Counted from the stretch's first letter, positions 1 through 9,590 are shown. The stretch is 64,000 bases of DNA from Bacteroidota bacterium (GCA_023387985.1 JAEWHC010000008.1:186001-250000), one strand, 5' to 3'. Notes: generated from the letters alone by a model not told the origin. Made by a program: numbers and translations.

Positions 1-1
1 G

Positions 2-694
2 ATTCTTTATGACCGTCAAATGGAAGTGCTGCCCCCCATCGCTTCCAAAGAATACCTGGAAGGCATAAAAAAATGCCGCTTTGCCCGCACCCACATCCCC
101 AATTTTGACGAAGTAAATGATGCCCTGCAAAAGGCTACAGGCTGGCAGGTTTACGTGGTGCCGGGACTGATAGACAATAAGCCCTTCTTTGAATTCTTAT
201 CGGATAAGAAATTTCCAGCCACCACATGGCTGCGCAAAATGAGCCAGATCGATTACCTCGAAGAACCCGATATGTTTCACGATACTTTCGGTCATGTTCC
301 CCTCCTTTCGATTCAGCCTTTTGTGGGATTTCTTGAATCGCTGGCCCGCATTTCGCTTAAGCATATTGACAATCCCTGGGCGGTGGAGCTGCTTGCCCGC
401 TTGTACTGGTACACTATTGAATTTGGATTGATCCTGGAAAACGGTGAATTGAAAATATACGGTGCCGGTATCCTTTCTTCCTCGGGTGAGTCGGTTTATG
501 CCATTAAAAGCGATGTACCGCAACGCTTGCCTTTCGACATCTCCACTATTTTCCGGACACCCTATATCAAAGACAAATACCAGCAACAATATTTTGTGAT
601 TGATGGTTTTGATTCGCTGTTCAATAGCATTGCTGAGGTTGAGGCCTTGCTGGAAACAGAATTGAAAAGGCCCGATCCATCGTTTAAGAGCTGA
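2..694 (+). CDS. phhA: Phenylalanine 4-monooxygenase (5' end outside the window)
   Basis: This is an iron- and pterin-dependent aromatic amino acid hydroxylase that converts phenylalanine to tyrosine. The frame is already open at the window edge (ILYDRQ precedes the first Met at 20), and family members continue upstream, so the start is missing. Counting from the Met at 20, the catalytic iron ligands are visible as HDTFGH (H87 and H92) and a Glu in YTIEFGL (E134). The C-terminal regulatory or tetramerisation extension of animal enzymes is absent, as usual in bacteria. Identity is secure at family level. Tyrosine or tryptophan specificity is less likely but cannot be excluded by eye. Confidence 0.92.
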   Translation: MLYDRQMEVLPPIASKEYLEGIKKCRFARTHIPNFDEVNDALQKATGWQVYVVPGLIDNKPFFEFLSDKKFPATTWLRKMSQIDYLEEPDMFHDTFGHVPLLSIQPFVGFLESLARISLKHIDNPWAVELLARLYWYTIEFGLILENGELKIYGAGILSSSGESVYAIKSDVPQRLPFDISTIFRTPYIKDKYQQQYFVIDGFDSLFNSIAEVEALLETELKRPDPSFKS

Positions 695-781
695 AAATTT
701 ATCCAGGGGTTATTATTGTAAGGCGCTGAAAATTGTAGGGGACTGAAATCTTCAGCCCAACGAAAATAAAAATATCGTTCT

Positions 782-1222
782 ATGAAAAAGATTCTTCTGC
801 CGGTTATTTTATTCTTACTTGCCTGCAATTCCAATCCGAAAAACAATGATCAGCAATCCATGGAACAGCCCGGTACCGGTACCGCGCAACCTGTGAAAAA
901 CTACCTTACCGGCAATGGATTTGAGCCCGGTTGGGCCATTCAGATTTCTGCGTTGCCCGGTGGCGATTTCCGGTTTTCGTTGCAGGTAGATTATGGCCAG
1001 GATAGTACCACCGGCCAATTGAAGCGTATGCAACATACCGCCGTAAGGGAGTTGTTTATGGGTATGGATGCGGACAATAAAACAGTTCAGGTTTTGTTTG
1101 AGAAAAAGCCCTGTACAAAACCATCGGGTGATCCGGCGGAGGGCACCATTGAAGTAAGCTGGCAGCAAAAAACCTACACGGGATGTGCAAACCACCAAAT
1201 GATGATTGATGGAAATAAATAA
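782..1222 (+). CDS. Small lipoprotein, COG3650-like
   Basis: This encodes a 146-residue lipoprotein with a short signal peptide ending in the lipobox LLAC (C15), followed by an Asn/Gln-rich linker. The mature part has GNGFEPGWAIQI near its start and TYTGCANH near its end. These resemble the paired motifs of the COG3650/META-like small periplasmic lipoproteins (GNEPFW and a late GC), with the usual phenylalanine changed. No enzymatic function is known for the family. The last 14 bases overlap the start of the CYTH gene, so the two are probably translationally coupled. Confidence 0.7.
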   Translation: MKKILLPVILFLLACNSNPKNNDQQSMEQPGTGTAQPVKNYLTGNGFEPGWAIQISALPGGDFRFSLQVDYGQDSTTGQLKRMQHTAVRELFMGMDADNKTVQVLFEKKPCTKPSGDPAEGTIEVSWQQKTYTGCANHQMMIDGNK

Positions 1223-1733
1223 CCTGGAATGGAAGGCACGCACCCACAGGCTTGCCCAATGTGAAGCTGACCTTCAAAACCTGGATCCGCGATTTGCGGG
1301 TGAAGATTACCAGACCGATACCTATTTCCACACAGCCAATGGCCGGCTGAAACTGCGTGAAGGCAATGTGGAGAATGCGCTTATTTACTATAAACGCGAT
1401 GACATTGCAGGCGCCAAAGGATCTTCGGGCATGCTCTACCCCCACAACTCCGGAAAGGGACTAAGGGAAATTTTAATTACAACATTGGGCATAAAAATGG
1501 TGGTGGAAAAGAAGCGCAAGATCTACTATGTTGACAATGTAAAAATCCATTTTGATGATGTACAAGAGCTCGGCACTTTTATTGAGGTAGAAGCCATCAA
1601 TGAAAACGGGCGGTTTACCCGTGAGCATCTCCAAAAACAATGCGCGACATTCCAGGAGTTATTTAAGGTTGAGGAGAAAGATTTTGAAAAAGGATCCTAT
1701 AGTGATATGTTGCTCAAATTGAAAGCACAGTAA
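1209..1733 (+). CDS. CYTH domain protein (class IV adenylate cyclase-like)
   Basis: This 174-residue protein fits the CYTH triphosphate tunnel fold, whose members act on nucleotides or inorganic triphosphate with divalent metal. The N-terminal signature is NLEWKAR, matching ExExK except at the first Glu. It continues with the typical pattern DTYFHTANGRLKLREG, LIYYKR, then VEKKRKIYYVDNVKIHFDDV and GTFIEVEA. A TTG lies three bases before the ATG at 1209, and the ATG is preferred because it puts the signature at the N-terminus as in homologues. It overlaps the preceding lipoprotein gene by 14 bases. Whether it is a cyclase or a triphosphatase cannot be told. Confidence 0.85.
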   Translation: MEINNLEWKARTHRLAQCEADLQNLDPRFAGEDYQTDTYFHTANGRLKLREGNVENALIYYKRDDIAGAKGSSGMLYPHNSGKGLREILITTLGIKMVVEKKRKIYYVDNVKIHFDDVQELGTFIEVEAINENGRFTREHLQKQCATFQELFKVEEKDFEKGSYSDMLLKLKAQ

Positions 1734-1756
1734 ACTTCAATAGACTAACTAACGTT

Positions 1757-2224
1757 ATGAGTGATAAACCAGTTAAACGGCACAATGCCATTGCCCCGTT
1801 AAGTCGCGATCACCACGCGGCATTGGTATTTGCATTGCGATTGAAAAACGGGGTAATTAAAGGAGCAGACACCGGTGAACTGGCCGCTTATGTTTCCCAT
1901 TTCTGGTTTCATCACCTGGTGCCGCATTTCCGGGATGAAGAAGAAGTATTTTTTCCGGAATCAGCGCATCCGTTAATCAATCGGGCATTGGATGAGCACG
2001 TGCGGATAAAAGCTTTGGTAGACAACATAGCTGTAAAGCCGGATGGGGAAACCATGCTGGCATTAAGCAAATTGCTAAATGAGCATGTACGTTTTGAAGA
2101 GCGGACGCTGTTTAATGCCCTGGAAAAAGATATCAAACCGGAAAATATGGAAAAAATAGCCAGGGTGTTGCTGCATCACGACCTGGCAGATGCGCCTGCA
2201 TTTCCGCGACCCTTCTGGCTGTAA
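1757..2224 (+). CDS. Hemerythrin-like HHE domain protein
   Basis: This 155-residue cytoplasmic protein is a four-helix HHE domain of the hemerythrin type, which binds a di-iron centre and is used for oxygen, NO or iron-related stress sensing. His/Glu pairs fall at the expected places: SRDHHAAL near residue 20, HLVPHFRDEEEVFFP around 52-66, DEHVRIKAL around 80, and NEHVRFEERTLF around 110-121. No extra domain is attached. It is the last gene of the plus-strand run that starts at 782 and is convergent with the M16 homologue. The exact role is unknown. Confidence 0.85.
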   Translation: MSDKPVKRHNAIAPLSRDHHAALVFALRLKNGVIKGADTGELAAYVSHFWFHHLVPHFRDEEEVFFPESAHPLINRALDEHVRIKALVDNIAVKPDGETMLALSKLLNEHVRFEERTLFNALEKDIKPENMEKIARVLLHHDLADAPAFPRPFWL

Positions 2225-2374
2225 AAGAACGCCAACCCGGCTCACGCAAAGAACGGGGTGAATCCGGGACAGCATACAACGCATACCTAGCCAATAGAAA
2301 ACTATTATCCGCCATCCTGGACTGTGTTTATTTTTAACTCCTCCGGAGGCAGACAGGATTGACCTTTGACTTTT

Positions 2375-3667
2375 TTAAACCACAACAAGCTCATAAAAGT
2401 CTTCCCTGTTCAAATATTTCCTGGCCAGCTCCTTGAGTTCTTCGGCAGAAATATGCCTGATGATGTCGATGGCCTTGTAAAAATATTCGCCTTCGGGATC
2501 GCCATGCAGGATATATCCTTTCCAACGGTTGATCACCTGGAAGGGTCCGTCAAGAGAGCCAAGCACAGAACCCAGCAGGTAATTCCGTACCAGCTGCAAT
2601 TCCTCCTCATCAACCGCTTCTACCTTAAGCTTTTCCATTTCTGCGTAAATCTCAGCAATGGTGGCATCTACCACATCGCGTCCGGCTTCTGTAGAAACCA
2701 TCCATGCCGACTGCTCCACATAATTGGCCAGGTAACTGTAAATGCCATAAGTATAGCCTTTATCCTCACGAATATTGCTCATAAGCCGGCTGCCAAAAAA
2801 TCCTCCGTACAAGGCATTCAGCACCTGCACTTTAGCAAAATCTTCGTGCTGGCGGTTTGGAAAATTACGTATGATGCGGATGGCGCCCTGCACCCCTTTT
2901 GAATCGTTGATCATTTCAATACGCTTTCCGGTTTGTTGCAGAGGGGCAAATTCCATGGCCGGAATTTTAGGAAACATGGCAGGCTGAACATCCAATTCCC
3001 CAAACCAGGTATCCAGCATTTCCGCCCAGGCATCCGGCAGCTTTCCGGCAATAAAAATGGCCAGAGCGCCCTGGCGGTAAAACTGGTCGTAAAATAAAAT
3101 AAGGTCATCCCTTTCCAGGGCTTCAAGGTCTTCTCGGCGGGTACAGCGGCCGTAAGGGTGCCCTTCGCCATAAAGCAGGATATCTGCTTCGCGGTTGGCT
3201 ACAAAGTCGCATTTCAGCAGGTTGACCTTCAGGCGATGCACGCTGTTCTGAACAAAAATGTCAATCTCTTCCTGCGGAAATACGGAATGGATAAACAACT
3301 CTTTTACCACAGGCAGTAATTCGGGCAAATACTTCACCAATCCATGAAGCGTTACATTTGAAGTTTCATTAAAGCAATTGCGGTTAAGGTGGCTGCCGTA
3401 ATAATCAAAATGCTCATTGATCTCCAAAGCGCTCATGGTTTTGGTGCCGTTGCGCAGCATAAAATTGGTGGCTGCGGCCACCATGGGCTTTTGCTCAAAG
3501 CTGTTGCCGGCTTTAAATATCCATTCTATCTGCACCACTTCCTCTTCTCCTGCATTAAGCGCATAAACCGGCACGCCATTCCTGAGCGTATAACGTTGAA
3601 TGGCCGGCAATTCAAAGCGAAAGTCGGTGGCATTTTTTATTGGGGGAGCAATGGTACGATCTGGCAT
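2375..3667 (-). CDS. M16 peptidase family protein lacking the zinc motif
   Basis: This is a 430-residue member of the M16 (pitrilysin/processing peptidase) family, with two M16 half-domains. The HxxEH catalytic box is absent: where it should be, aligned by the flanking GT motif, the sequence reads AATNF at residues 65-69, so His, Glu and His are all lost. The C-terminal half keeps the Arg/Tyr substrate-side motif (SRLMSNIREDKGYTYG). In Bacteroidota such inactive subunits usually pair with an active M16 gene next door, but none is present here. There is no signal peptide, so it is predicted cytoplasmic. A TAnnTTTG element sits 5 nt upstream of the ATG. Confidence 0.85.
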   Translation of the reverse strand: MPDRTIAPPIKNATDFRFELPAIQRYTLRNGVPVYALNAGEEEVVQIEWIFKAGNSFEQKPMVAAATNFMLRNGTKTMSALEINEHFDYYGSHLNRNCFNETSNVTLHGLVKYLPELLPVVKELFIHSVFPQEEIDIFVQNSVHRLKVNLLKCDFVANREADILLYGEGHPYGRCTRREDLEALERDDLILFYDQFYRQGALAIFIAGKLPDAWAEMLDTWFGELDVQPAMFPKIPAMEFAPLQQTGKRIEMINDSKGVQGAIRIIRNFPNRQHEDFAKVQVLNALYGGFFGSRLMSNIREDKGYTYGIYSYLANYVEQSAWMVSTEAGRDVVDATIAEIYAEMEKLKVEAVDEEELQLVRNYLLGSVLGSLDGPFQVINRWKGYILHGDPEGEYFYKAIDIIRHISAEELKELARKYLNREDFYELVVV

Positions 3668-3672
3668 AGCTG

Positions 3673-3680
3673 CAAATGTA
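3673..3680 (-). promoter_or_regulatory. -7 promoter element of the M16 homologue
   Basis: TACATTTG on the minus strand matches the Bacteroidota -7 consensus TAnnTTTG and ends 5 nt before the ATG at 3667. This predicts a leaderless or very short-leader mRNA. Confidence 0.55.
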
Positions 3681-3836
3681 CTTTAGACCCCCGTTAAAAA
3701 CACGGACTTTCCGGAATGCGGAAAAAGGAAACAGACAAGATGAAAAAAAAGCTAAAGCCCTGCAGGTTTGGCGACGCGGCATTTTTATTGTACCTTGAAA
3801 GATCCACGAAATTTTAAACCCCAAAATTGAAAAATT

Positions 3837-4046
3837 ATGGCCATTGTAAAAGTTATTGAAGTCATTGCTTCAAGCGAAACAGGAATTGATGATGCAATCC
3901 GCAGCGCTGTGGAAGAAGCAAGCCGCACCATCAAGAATATAGACTCCGTTTTTGTAAAAGACATTAAAGCCCATGTAAAAGAGGGTAAGATCACCTCCTT
4001 CGGATGCATTTGCAAAATCTCATTTCGCGTTGATGCGAATGAGTGA
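3837..4046 (+). CDS. Dodecin family flavin-binding protein
   Basis: This 69-residue protein has the whole dodecin pattern: VKVIEVIASSETGIDDAI, then a conserved helix, the IKNIDSVFVKDI strand, and a final strand with KISFRV. Dodecins form hollow dodecamers that bind and buffer flavins or flavin precursors in the cytoplasm. The typical tryptophan that stacks on flavin (often in the TLRNIDW segment) is replaced here, as the segment reads IKNIDSVFV. Ligand affinity may therefore differ. It is a monocistronic gene between a divergent and a convergent neighbour. Confidence 0.88.
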   Translation: MAIVKVIEVIASSETGIDDAIRSAVEEASRTIKNIDSVFVKDIKAHVKEGKITSFGCICKISFRVDANE

Positions 4047-4247
4047 AAGACCTAATGCCAAAAGCGGTGTCCCTGTGGATGCTGCTTTTGGTTAGAAAAA
4101 ATTGCAGAAAAAATTGGTCTGAGGAATCTGCGATTGGTTGTTGGCATTGGAGTTATTCTATATTGGGGGCAGACTCCGCAGCATGCCGTTATTACGCTTG
4201 CGGGGCCCACTTTGAAATACATCAACTTTTCATCCTGTGGACGCAAT

Positions 4248-4598
4248 TCATACATTTAACAACGCACGCTTTACCCTGGCTGGAAGACTCCCAAACACAA
4301 GCGTATAAGAATCCCTTATCCATACCCGAAGCAATGCATCGGGTAGCCGGCTCTGCAGCACCACGGTGTTCCAGTGCTTTTTATTCATGTGCCAGCCTGG
4401 GGTAACTTCAGGGTGCGCTTCCCGCAGCTCTACGGCTTTCTCCGGATGGCATTTCAGGTTAACGGATACGCCTTCAAGATCCGCAAGGGCAAATATTTTT
4501 CCGCCGGTCTTAAACACAAGGGTATCGGGCCCGAATGGGAGGCTTTCTTCCACATAGGGCAATGACAAACAGTAATCCCTCAGCTCGTCTATGAACAT
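4248..4598 (-). CDS. MmcQ/YjbR family protein
   Basis: This 116-residue single-domain protein has the CyaY-like fold of the MmcQ/YjbR family. The N-terminal CLSLPYVEESLPFGPDTLVFK, the middle VSVNLKCHPEKAVELRE and the late HWNTVVL are the family landmarks. Members are annotated as DNA-binding on weak evidence, and no biochemical role is established. The start is supported by TAATTTTG placed 4 nt upstream on the minus strand. Confidence 0.85.
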   Translation of the reverse strand: MFIDELRDYCLSLPYVEESLPFGPDTLVFKTGGKIFALADLEGVSVNLKCHPEKAVELREAHPEVTPGWHMNKKHWNTVVLQSRLPDALLRVWIRDSYTLVFGSLPARVKRALLNV

Positions 4599-4602
4599 AG
4601 GA

Positions 4603-4610
4603 CAAAATTA
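4603..4610 (-). promoter_or_regulatory. -7 promoter element of the MmcQ/YjbR gene
   Basis: TAATTTTG (minus strand) is an exact TAnnTTTG match, 4 nt before the ATG at 4598. It implies transcription starting at or next to the start codon. Confidence 0.55.
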
Positions 4611-4718
4611 AGTTCTTCGGCTCAGACACGGACCAGAACCAAGGCTGGAATCCGGGGCTGGGGCAAGGCGGTTGCCTGGTAGGGGCCGGGCCAGAAGCGG
4701 CACCAACTGGCAAAGAAA

Positions 4719-4741
4719 GCCGCCCCGGTTTGCGGGGCGGC
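4719..4741 (-). terminator. Rho-independent terminator of the proximal SusCD unit
   Basis: A 9-bp GC-rich perfect stem (GCCGCCCCG paired with CGGGGCGGC) carries a 5-nt loop. On the minus strand it is followed by a CTTTCTTT tract. It lies about 20 bp past the stop codon of the SusD-like gene. Confidence 0.75.
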
Positions 4742-4763
4742 AAGCTCTAATCAATCAAAGCAA

Positions 4764-6245
4764 TTATCTCCAGCCTCCGGCGGAAGTTCCTTTTCCATCG
4801 GCATTGGCTACGCCGCCAAATGTGTAATATGGTAAGGGCAAGCCAAATACCTCAAGCACTTTCGCAGGTACAGGAAGATGCAACGGTGTCCCTTTCTGCA
4901 AAAGATCGAGCTTTCTCATTTCAAAAAATTGCAGGCCCATGCCTGTAGTGTACATTTCCACATGACGCTCATGGTGAATGGCCTTTATGATGGCTTCCAG
5001 GTTTGCTGCAACATTCGGCAATTTGCCTCTCGTGGTACGCGTGCTTGCATTAATAATATCCGCTGCACCCTGAAGATCATTGGCATAAGCACGTGCCTCG
5101 GCCCTCAACATGTCATTTTCGGCTTTCATCGCTTCCGCTTTCTGTCCATCACCGTTCACGTAAATGGCGTCATATCTCTTCATGCGGTAATTGGAGAAGT
5201 GATAATAACCACGGGCGGCCAGGAACCAGTTGGAAGGAACATATTCAAAGTCCGTTTCAAGGCGTTTATCAGGCGGATTGGTCGATTTTGGAGGATAGGG
5301 AAAAGCGGGGGAATCATCCCAATGTTGAGGCTGAGCCGGATCCATAAGATGCACTACATACATATCGGTAATTCCCCAGCCATTAAAAGTCAGATAGTCT
5401 CCGGCTTCAAAATACCATTTTACATAATTGTCCTGAGTAACCAGCCAGTCGGAGGTCAAACCCCCGTCTGCATAAGCCTTCACCTTTGCCCAATCTACTT
5501 TTGCCAGCTCAGCTTTATTGCGTGGCAGGTAAGCCATGAGGCGGGCAGCAGCTGTATTTACGATTTCTTTGAATTGCACATTTGTCAGGTCTGCACCACT
5601 GCTCATCCAGTCGGCAGGAATGTCAAAATCAGTTGAACTGTGCTGGATGGCCTGGTCAAAATAGCCAAGTGCTGCCGTAGCTACCGCATGGTAATCCACA
5701 GCGCTTTCAATGGATTCTTCCACCGTCTTTTCTTCATCCACAATCCAGGCTTTGTCAAATACCAGGGCTAGGTTGGCATAAGCCAGGCCTTGTGAAAAAC
5801 GTGAAAAGGCCATTGCACGGTCTTTGCCTTCCCCAAGATCTACACCTTCATTAATGGCCTTGATTACTGCAGAGGCACTTACTATTGCGGAATACATTTG
5901 GTCAAATGTGTACTTGGTAAAAGTGTTGTTTGTATAAGCCGGTGAATTGTTCCAGGCGGCGTTCCTTGGCTCCCAACTCATATCACGCATAGCGGCATTA
6001 CCCCAGGAACAGGAAACGTGATCGGCCCCGGTAGCCAGCATCATTTCCACACCTGCAAAGGCATGTTCGCCATTGAAAATGGTATTGTACAAACCACCCG
6101 TAACCTTTTCAATGTCAGAAGCGGTGGCCAGAACTTTTTCATAATCCGGTTCATTGGGGTTTTCAACCTCAAGCAGGTCTTTTTTGCAACCGACCAGCAC
6201 CATGCCCAAAACCAGGATACCTATAATTGATTTCAGTATTTTCAT
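4764..6245 (-). CDS. SusD/RagB-family nutrient-binding lipoprotein
   Basis: This 493-residue outer-membrane lipoprotein is the surface lid of a SusCD transporter. It has a signal peptide with lipobox LVGC (C20), then KKDLLEVENPNEPD, the typical N-terminal linker of SusD proteins. The body has the helical TPR-like layout, ending with a stretch (HHERHVEMYTTGMGLQFFEMRKLDLL) that matches the C-terminal ERRxELxxEGxRxxDLxR-like signature of the family. It starts 31 bp after the SusC stop and ends just before a strong terminator, so it is the last gene of the operon. The ligand is unknown. No polysaccharide-degrading gene is nearby. Confidence 0.9.
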   Translation of the reverse strand: MKILKSIIGILVLGMVLVGCKKDLLEVENPNEPDYEKVLATASDIEKVTGGLYNTIFNGEHAFAGVEMMLATGADHVSCSWGNAAMRDMSWEPRNAAWNNSPAYTNNTFTKYTFDQMYSAIVSASAVIKAINEGVDLGEGKDRAMAFSRFSQGLAYANLALVFDKAWIVDEEKTVEESIESAVDYHAVATAALGYFDQAIQHSSTDFDIPADWMSSGADLTNVQFKEIVNTAAARLMAYLPRNKAELAKVDWAKVKAYADGGLTSDWLVTQDNYVKWYFEAGDYLTFNGWGITDMYVVHLMDPAQPQHWDDSPAFPYPPKSTNPPDKRLETDFEYVPSNWFLAARGYYHFSNYRMKRYDAIYVNGDGQKAEAMKAENDMLRAEARAYANDLQGAADIINASTRTTRGKLPNVAANLEAIIKAIHHERHVEMYTTGMGLQFFEMRKLDLLQKGTPLHLPVPAKVLEVFGLPLPYYTFGGVANADGKGTSAGGWR

Positions 6246-6276
6246 ATTTATTATTTTAATGGTCTTTTATTGTGAT

Positions 6277-9200
6277 TTAGAAATCCAGGGACAATGAGAA
6301 TGCCAAATTGCGGTAGTTCGGATTTGCATAAATACCATCGAAAGGTATACGGATGCTCCCTACTTCAGGATCATACCCGGTATAATTGGTAAAAGTCAAA
6401 AGGTTTCTGCCGATCACTTTGGCACTGACGCCTTTGATGGCACCATTCAGAAAGCCGCTGAGCATGCTTGAAGGCAAACTATAACCCAGCGAAACTTCCC
6501 GTAATTTCAGATAGGTACCGTCTTCTACCCAATACATATTCGGATCGTTGGCACCGTACATTCCGATCGCCCAATAATCGTAAGCTTTCTTCTGGCCTTC
6601 AGCAACCCCGGACATATCCTGGCGCTTACTGGTCAGGTTAAAGGCAAGGCGCTGATCTTTTCCGTTGTAAATATCCCCACCTTGTTTCCAGTCAAGCAAA
6701 AAATACAACTGTAAACCGCCAAAAGTCAGGGTATTGGTAATGCCCATGATGAAGTCGGGATTACCGTCACCAATTTTACCATACCAGTCGGCTCCATCTT
6801 CACGGTAACGGATCGGCAGTTCGGTAGTTTTCCCTTCAGATCCGGCAGGAATAACATACCCGTCATTGTTCACCACATAATCTGCAATGGTTTTACCCGC
6901 AGGAAGCTGGCCAGCCATTTCATCGAGCGTACGCACAAAACGGTAGCCATACATCGCCCCATAAGTTTCACCTTCACGGATGTAAACCATATCCTGGTCA
7001 CCAAGGTTGCCATCGCCAATCAGGTATGGAGGAATCGGTAATGAAGTGATCTTCTGTTCAACCCTCGACCAAACAAAATGGGATTTCCAACTAAACTTTG
7101 GTGTAGTGATCCAATTTGCACCCAAGGTCATTTCCAATGTATTCGACTCAATGGAGCCAGCGTTTCTCCATTGGCGACTGAATCCCCGGTTGAGCGGTGC
7201 AAACAAAGGCACATTCAGGAACTGATCGGTTGTTTTGGATCGAGCATAAACGGCTTCAAATTGAAACTTCTTTAGGAAGTCAATATTCAATCCAAATTCG
7301 GTTTCAGCCGTTTTGGAAGGCTTCAAAGAATCGTTACCTGCCCTGAAAGCGGTGGGCAGTCCGTTTGACAAGTTAAAGATATCGTACTGCCAGTTGAAGC
7401 CGGGACGAATGCCGGCTGTTCCATGGGCCGCACGAATTTTCAATTCATCAATACCCGGAATTTGTACATCCTGCGAAATACGGTAAGCACCCGAGATCCG
7501 ATAATAGGGATTCCAACGGGATTCCTTGCCAAACAACGAAGATCCATCATAACGTAACATGCCATCAAACAGCAATTTGTCGCGCCAGTCCAGCCCAAGT
7601 ATCGCGAAATAGTTTTGGGCCCTTTCTGTGGTATAATAGGAATTGCCGTCTGCAATATTGGAGAAGTTTTCCAGGGTTTCAATACCCGCAACAGCAAATT
7701 TGTTCGCAGCAAGATAGTTTGATTCGTAGTTGCGATCCTCATAGAGGTAGGAAAGCTTTCCAGTAGCGATCAAATCTCCAAAGTGGCCAAGCAGGTTCAA
7801 GGTGGCCTGGGTATTTTTGGTTTCGGTCTCGCTGGTGGAATTGCTCATATTGCCATCATTAAAAGACATACCATTGGTAGCGGCAGAGCCGCCGGACTGA
7901 ACCCAGTAATCTTTAGGACTGACAGACGAATAACGATAATTCTGAATTTCAATGGTTTGGCTCAGATCCACATTGGCCCATTCTGTGAATTTTACATTCG
8001 CAGAATAATTACCAAGCCAGCGTCTTGTTTTCTCATTCCGCTTTTGCTTGTACAAAGGATAAAGGGGATTGGTAGCTTCCTGGTTAAAATGATTGCTTCT
8101 CAGGTAAAAAGGCTGCCCGTCTGGATTGGTCAGGTTAAAGTCAACATCCCTTTCCTGGCGTGCAATGGCATAAAACAATCCAACGCCGCCACCGGGATAT
8201 TGTACATTCCTGTTGATGAACAAATTGGAAGCACTCAGCCTGAGCCATTTGGCTATTTCCTGGTCGATGTTAAAACGGAAATTCTGACGCTTGTAGCCAT
8301 CCGTCATGGCAACAACGCCCTGCTGACCACCGTTCTCAAACGATAGATAAATATTATTTTTCTCCGTTCGGTTGGCAACGGAAACAAAGTTTGTATAGTT
8401 TCTTCCGGTGTGGAAAAATTCAGCCTGCTGATTGCGAAAAACCCCATAAGAATTGTCCATGTAATGGTCGTCGTCAATTACGCGGTTTCCACTGATGCCC
8501 GGACTGTATCCCGCCCCCATATAATCTGCCGGGTAGGTAACCCCGTCGTACTTGGTATAGCGGCCCTGTACGGTTTGCCAGTCGCTCGCCAGTTTATAGG
8601 GATGCGCGGTGGCTGTTTCCAGGTAATGGGTCAGGTTTTGAAAGCCGATTTCATTCCGCACATTCACTGCCACCCGGTTCAATGCAAGGCCTTTGCCCCT
8701 TTTGGTAATTACCGAAATCACGCCGTTACCGGCACGTGATCCATAGAGGGAAGACGCGGCTGCGCCCTTAACCACCTCGATGGATTCCACGTCATCCGCG
8801 TTAATGTCTGCCAGCGAACCGCTCATGATCACACCATCCACAAGGATAAGCGGTGAAGAGCTTACGTTGAGGTTATTGTCTGCCCGCAGCAGGATGTCTA
8901 ATGATTCACCTGGTTGCCCACCGTAGCTTGCTGCCTTCAGGCCAGCCACTTTGCCGGTTAGTGCTGAGGACAATGAAGTTGCCGGAACTGCATTTAATTG
9001 CTCTGAATTCACTTTAGTAACTGAAACGGTCATCTTTTTTCTGCTGGTCGCACCGGCAACACCGGTCACGATCACATCTTCCAGGTCTTCCCCAGTCCCG
9101 GCCTGAAGATTGACGTTGTATGACCGTCCGGCCTGTACCCTGACACTTTGGTTTGCATAACCGACTGCGGAGATTATCAGCGTTGTTTCATTCGAAGGGA

Positions 9201-9384
9201 TGTTGATGGTAAAGTTTCCTTCTGCATCAGCACTGACGCCTGTTTCAGTGCCCTGAATCAGAATGGTTGCACCCGAAATAGGCGTGCCACTGGTATTGGC
9301 AACTTTTCCAGTGACAACACCCTGGCCAAAAAGAGATCCTGCTGAAAATAACAGCGCCAGGAACATAGTTAAATGTTTTCTCAT
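6277..9384 (-). CDS. SusC/RagA-family TonB-linked outer-membrane transporter
   Basis: This 1035-residue protein is the pore of the proximal SusCD pair. In order it has a signal peptide (cleavage after about residue 20), a carboxypeptidase-regulatory-like beta-sandwich (GKVANTSGTPISGATILIQG, about 24-100), a TonB-box-like DVIVTG near residue 103, a plug domain with SPLILVDGVIMSGSLADIN and GSRAGNGVISVITKRGK (about 115-235), then a 22-strand barrel ending in Phe. Energy would come from TonB/ExbBD encoded elsewhere. It is followed by its SusD partner. The 363-bp upstream gap holds a terminator of the distal unit and its own promoter region. Confidence 0.95.
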   Translation of the reverse strand: MRKHLTMFLALLFSAGSLFGQGVVTGKVANTSGTPISGATILIQGTETGVSADAEGNFTINIPSNETTLIISAVGYANQSVRVQAGRSYNVNLQAGTGEDLEDVIVTGVAGATSRKKMTVSVTKVNSEQLNAVPATSLSSALTGKVAGLKAASYGGQPGESLDILLRADNNLNVSSSPLILVDGVIMSGSLADINADDVESIEVVKGAAASSLYGSRAGNGVISVITKRGKGLALNRVAVNVRNEIGFQNLTHYLETATAHPYKLASDWQTVQGRYTKYDGVTYPADYMGAGYSPGISGNRVIDDDHYMDNSYGVFRNQQAEFFHTGRNYTNFVSVANRTEKNNIYLSFENGGQQGVVAMTDGYKRQNFRFNIDQEIAKWLRLSASNLFINRNVQYPGGGVGLFYAIARQERDVDFNLTNPDGQPFYLRSNHFNQEATNPLYPLYKQKRNEKTRRWLGNYSANVKFTEWANVDLSQTIEIQNYRYSSVSPKDYWVQSGGSAATNGMSFNDGNMSNSTSETETKNTQATLNLLGHFGDLIATGKLSYLYEDRNYESNYLAANKFAVAGIETLENFSNIADGNSYYTTERAQNYFAILGLDWRDKLLFDGMLRYDGSSLFGKESRWNPYYRISGAYRISQDVQIPGIDELKIRAAHGTAGIRPGFNWQYDIFNLSNGLPTAFRAGNDSLKPSKTAETEFGLNIDFLKKFQFEAVYARSKTTDQFLNVPLFAPLNRGFSRQWRNAGSIESNTLEMTLGANWITTPKFSWKSHFVWSRVEQKITSLPIPPYLIGDGNLGDQDMVYIREGETYGAMYGYRFVRTLDEMAGQLPAGKTIADYVVNNDGYVIPAGSEGKTTELPIRYREDGADWYGKIGDGNPDFIMGITNTLTFGGLQLYFLLDWKQGGDIYNGKDQRLAFNLTSKRQDMSGVAEGQKKAYDYWAIGMYGANDPNMYWVEDGTYLKLREVSLGYSLPSSMLSGFLNGAIKGVSAKVIGRNLLTFTNYTGYDPEVGSIRIPFDGIYANPNYRNLAFSLSLDF

Positions 9385-9576
9385 GTGTTTTTGATTTTTG
9401 ATTATAAAAATGGCAATAGATCCAACCTTCAGAAATAATAAACAACCAAGAACCCGGCAAGGCCGGATTTCAAATTAAAAAGTAAGATCAATAAATGGCG
9501 GAGAAGAAGATTTTGGAGTACTTATTTTTGAAGATTAATAGAGATAAAGTTTAGTTTTAAAATAGTTTGGTTTCTT

Positions 9577-9590
9577 CTCCGTTCACGGAG
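9577..9590. repeat. Short inverted repeat in the SusC leader
   Basis: CTCCGT and ACGGAG form a perfect inverted repeat around a 2-nt centre. It lies immediately downstream, on the minus strand, of a TACTTTG box (9591-9597) that resembles a -7 element with one spacer base fewer than usual. It may be an operator or a 5' UTR hairpin. Confidence 0.4.
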
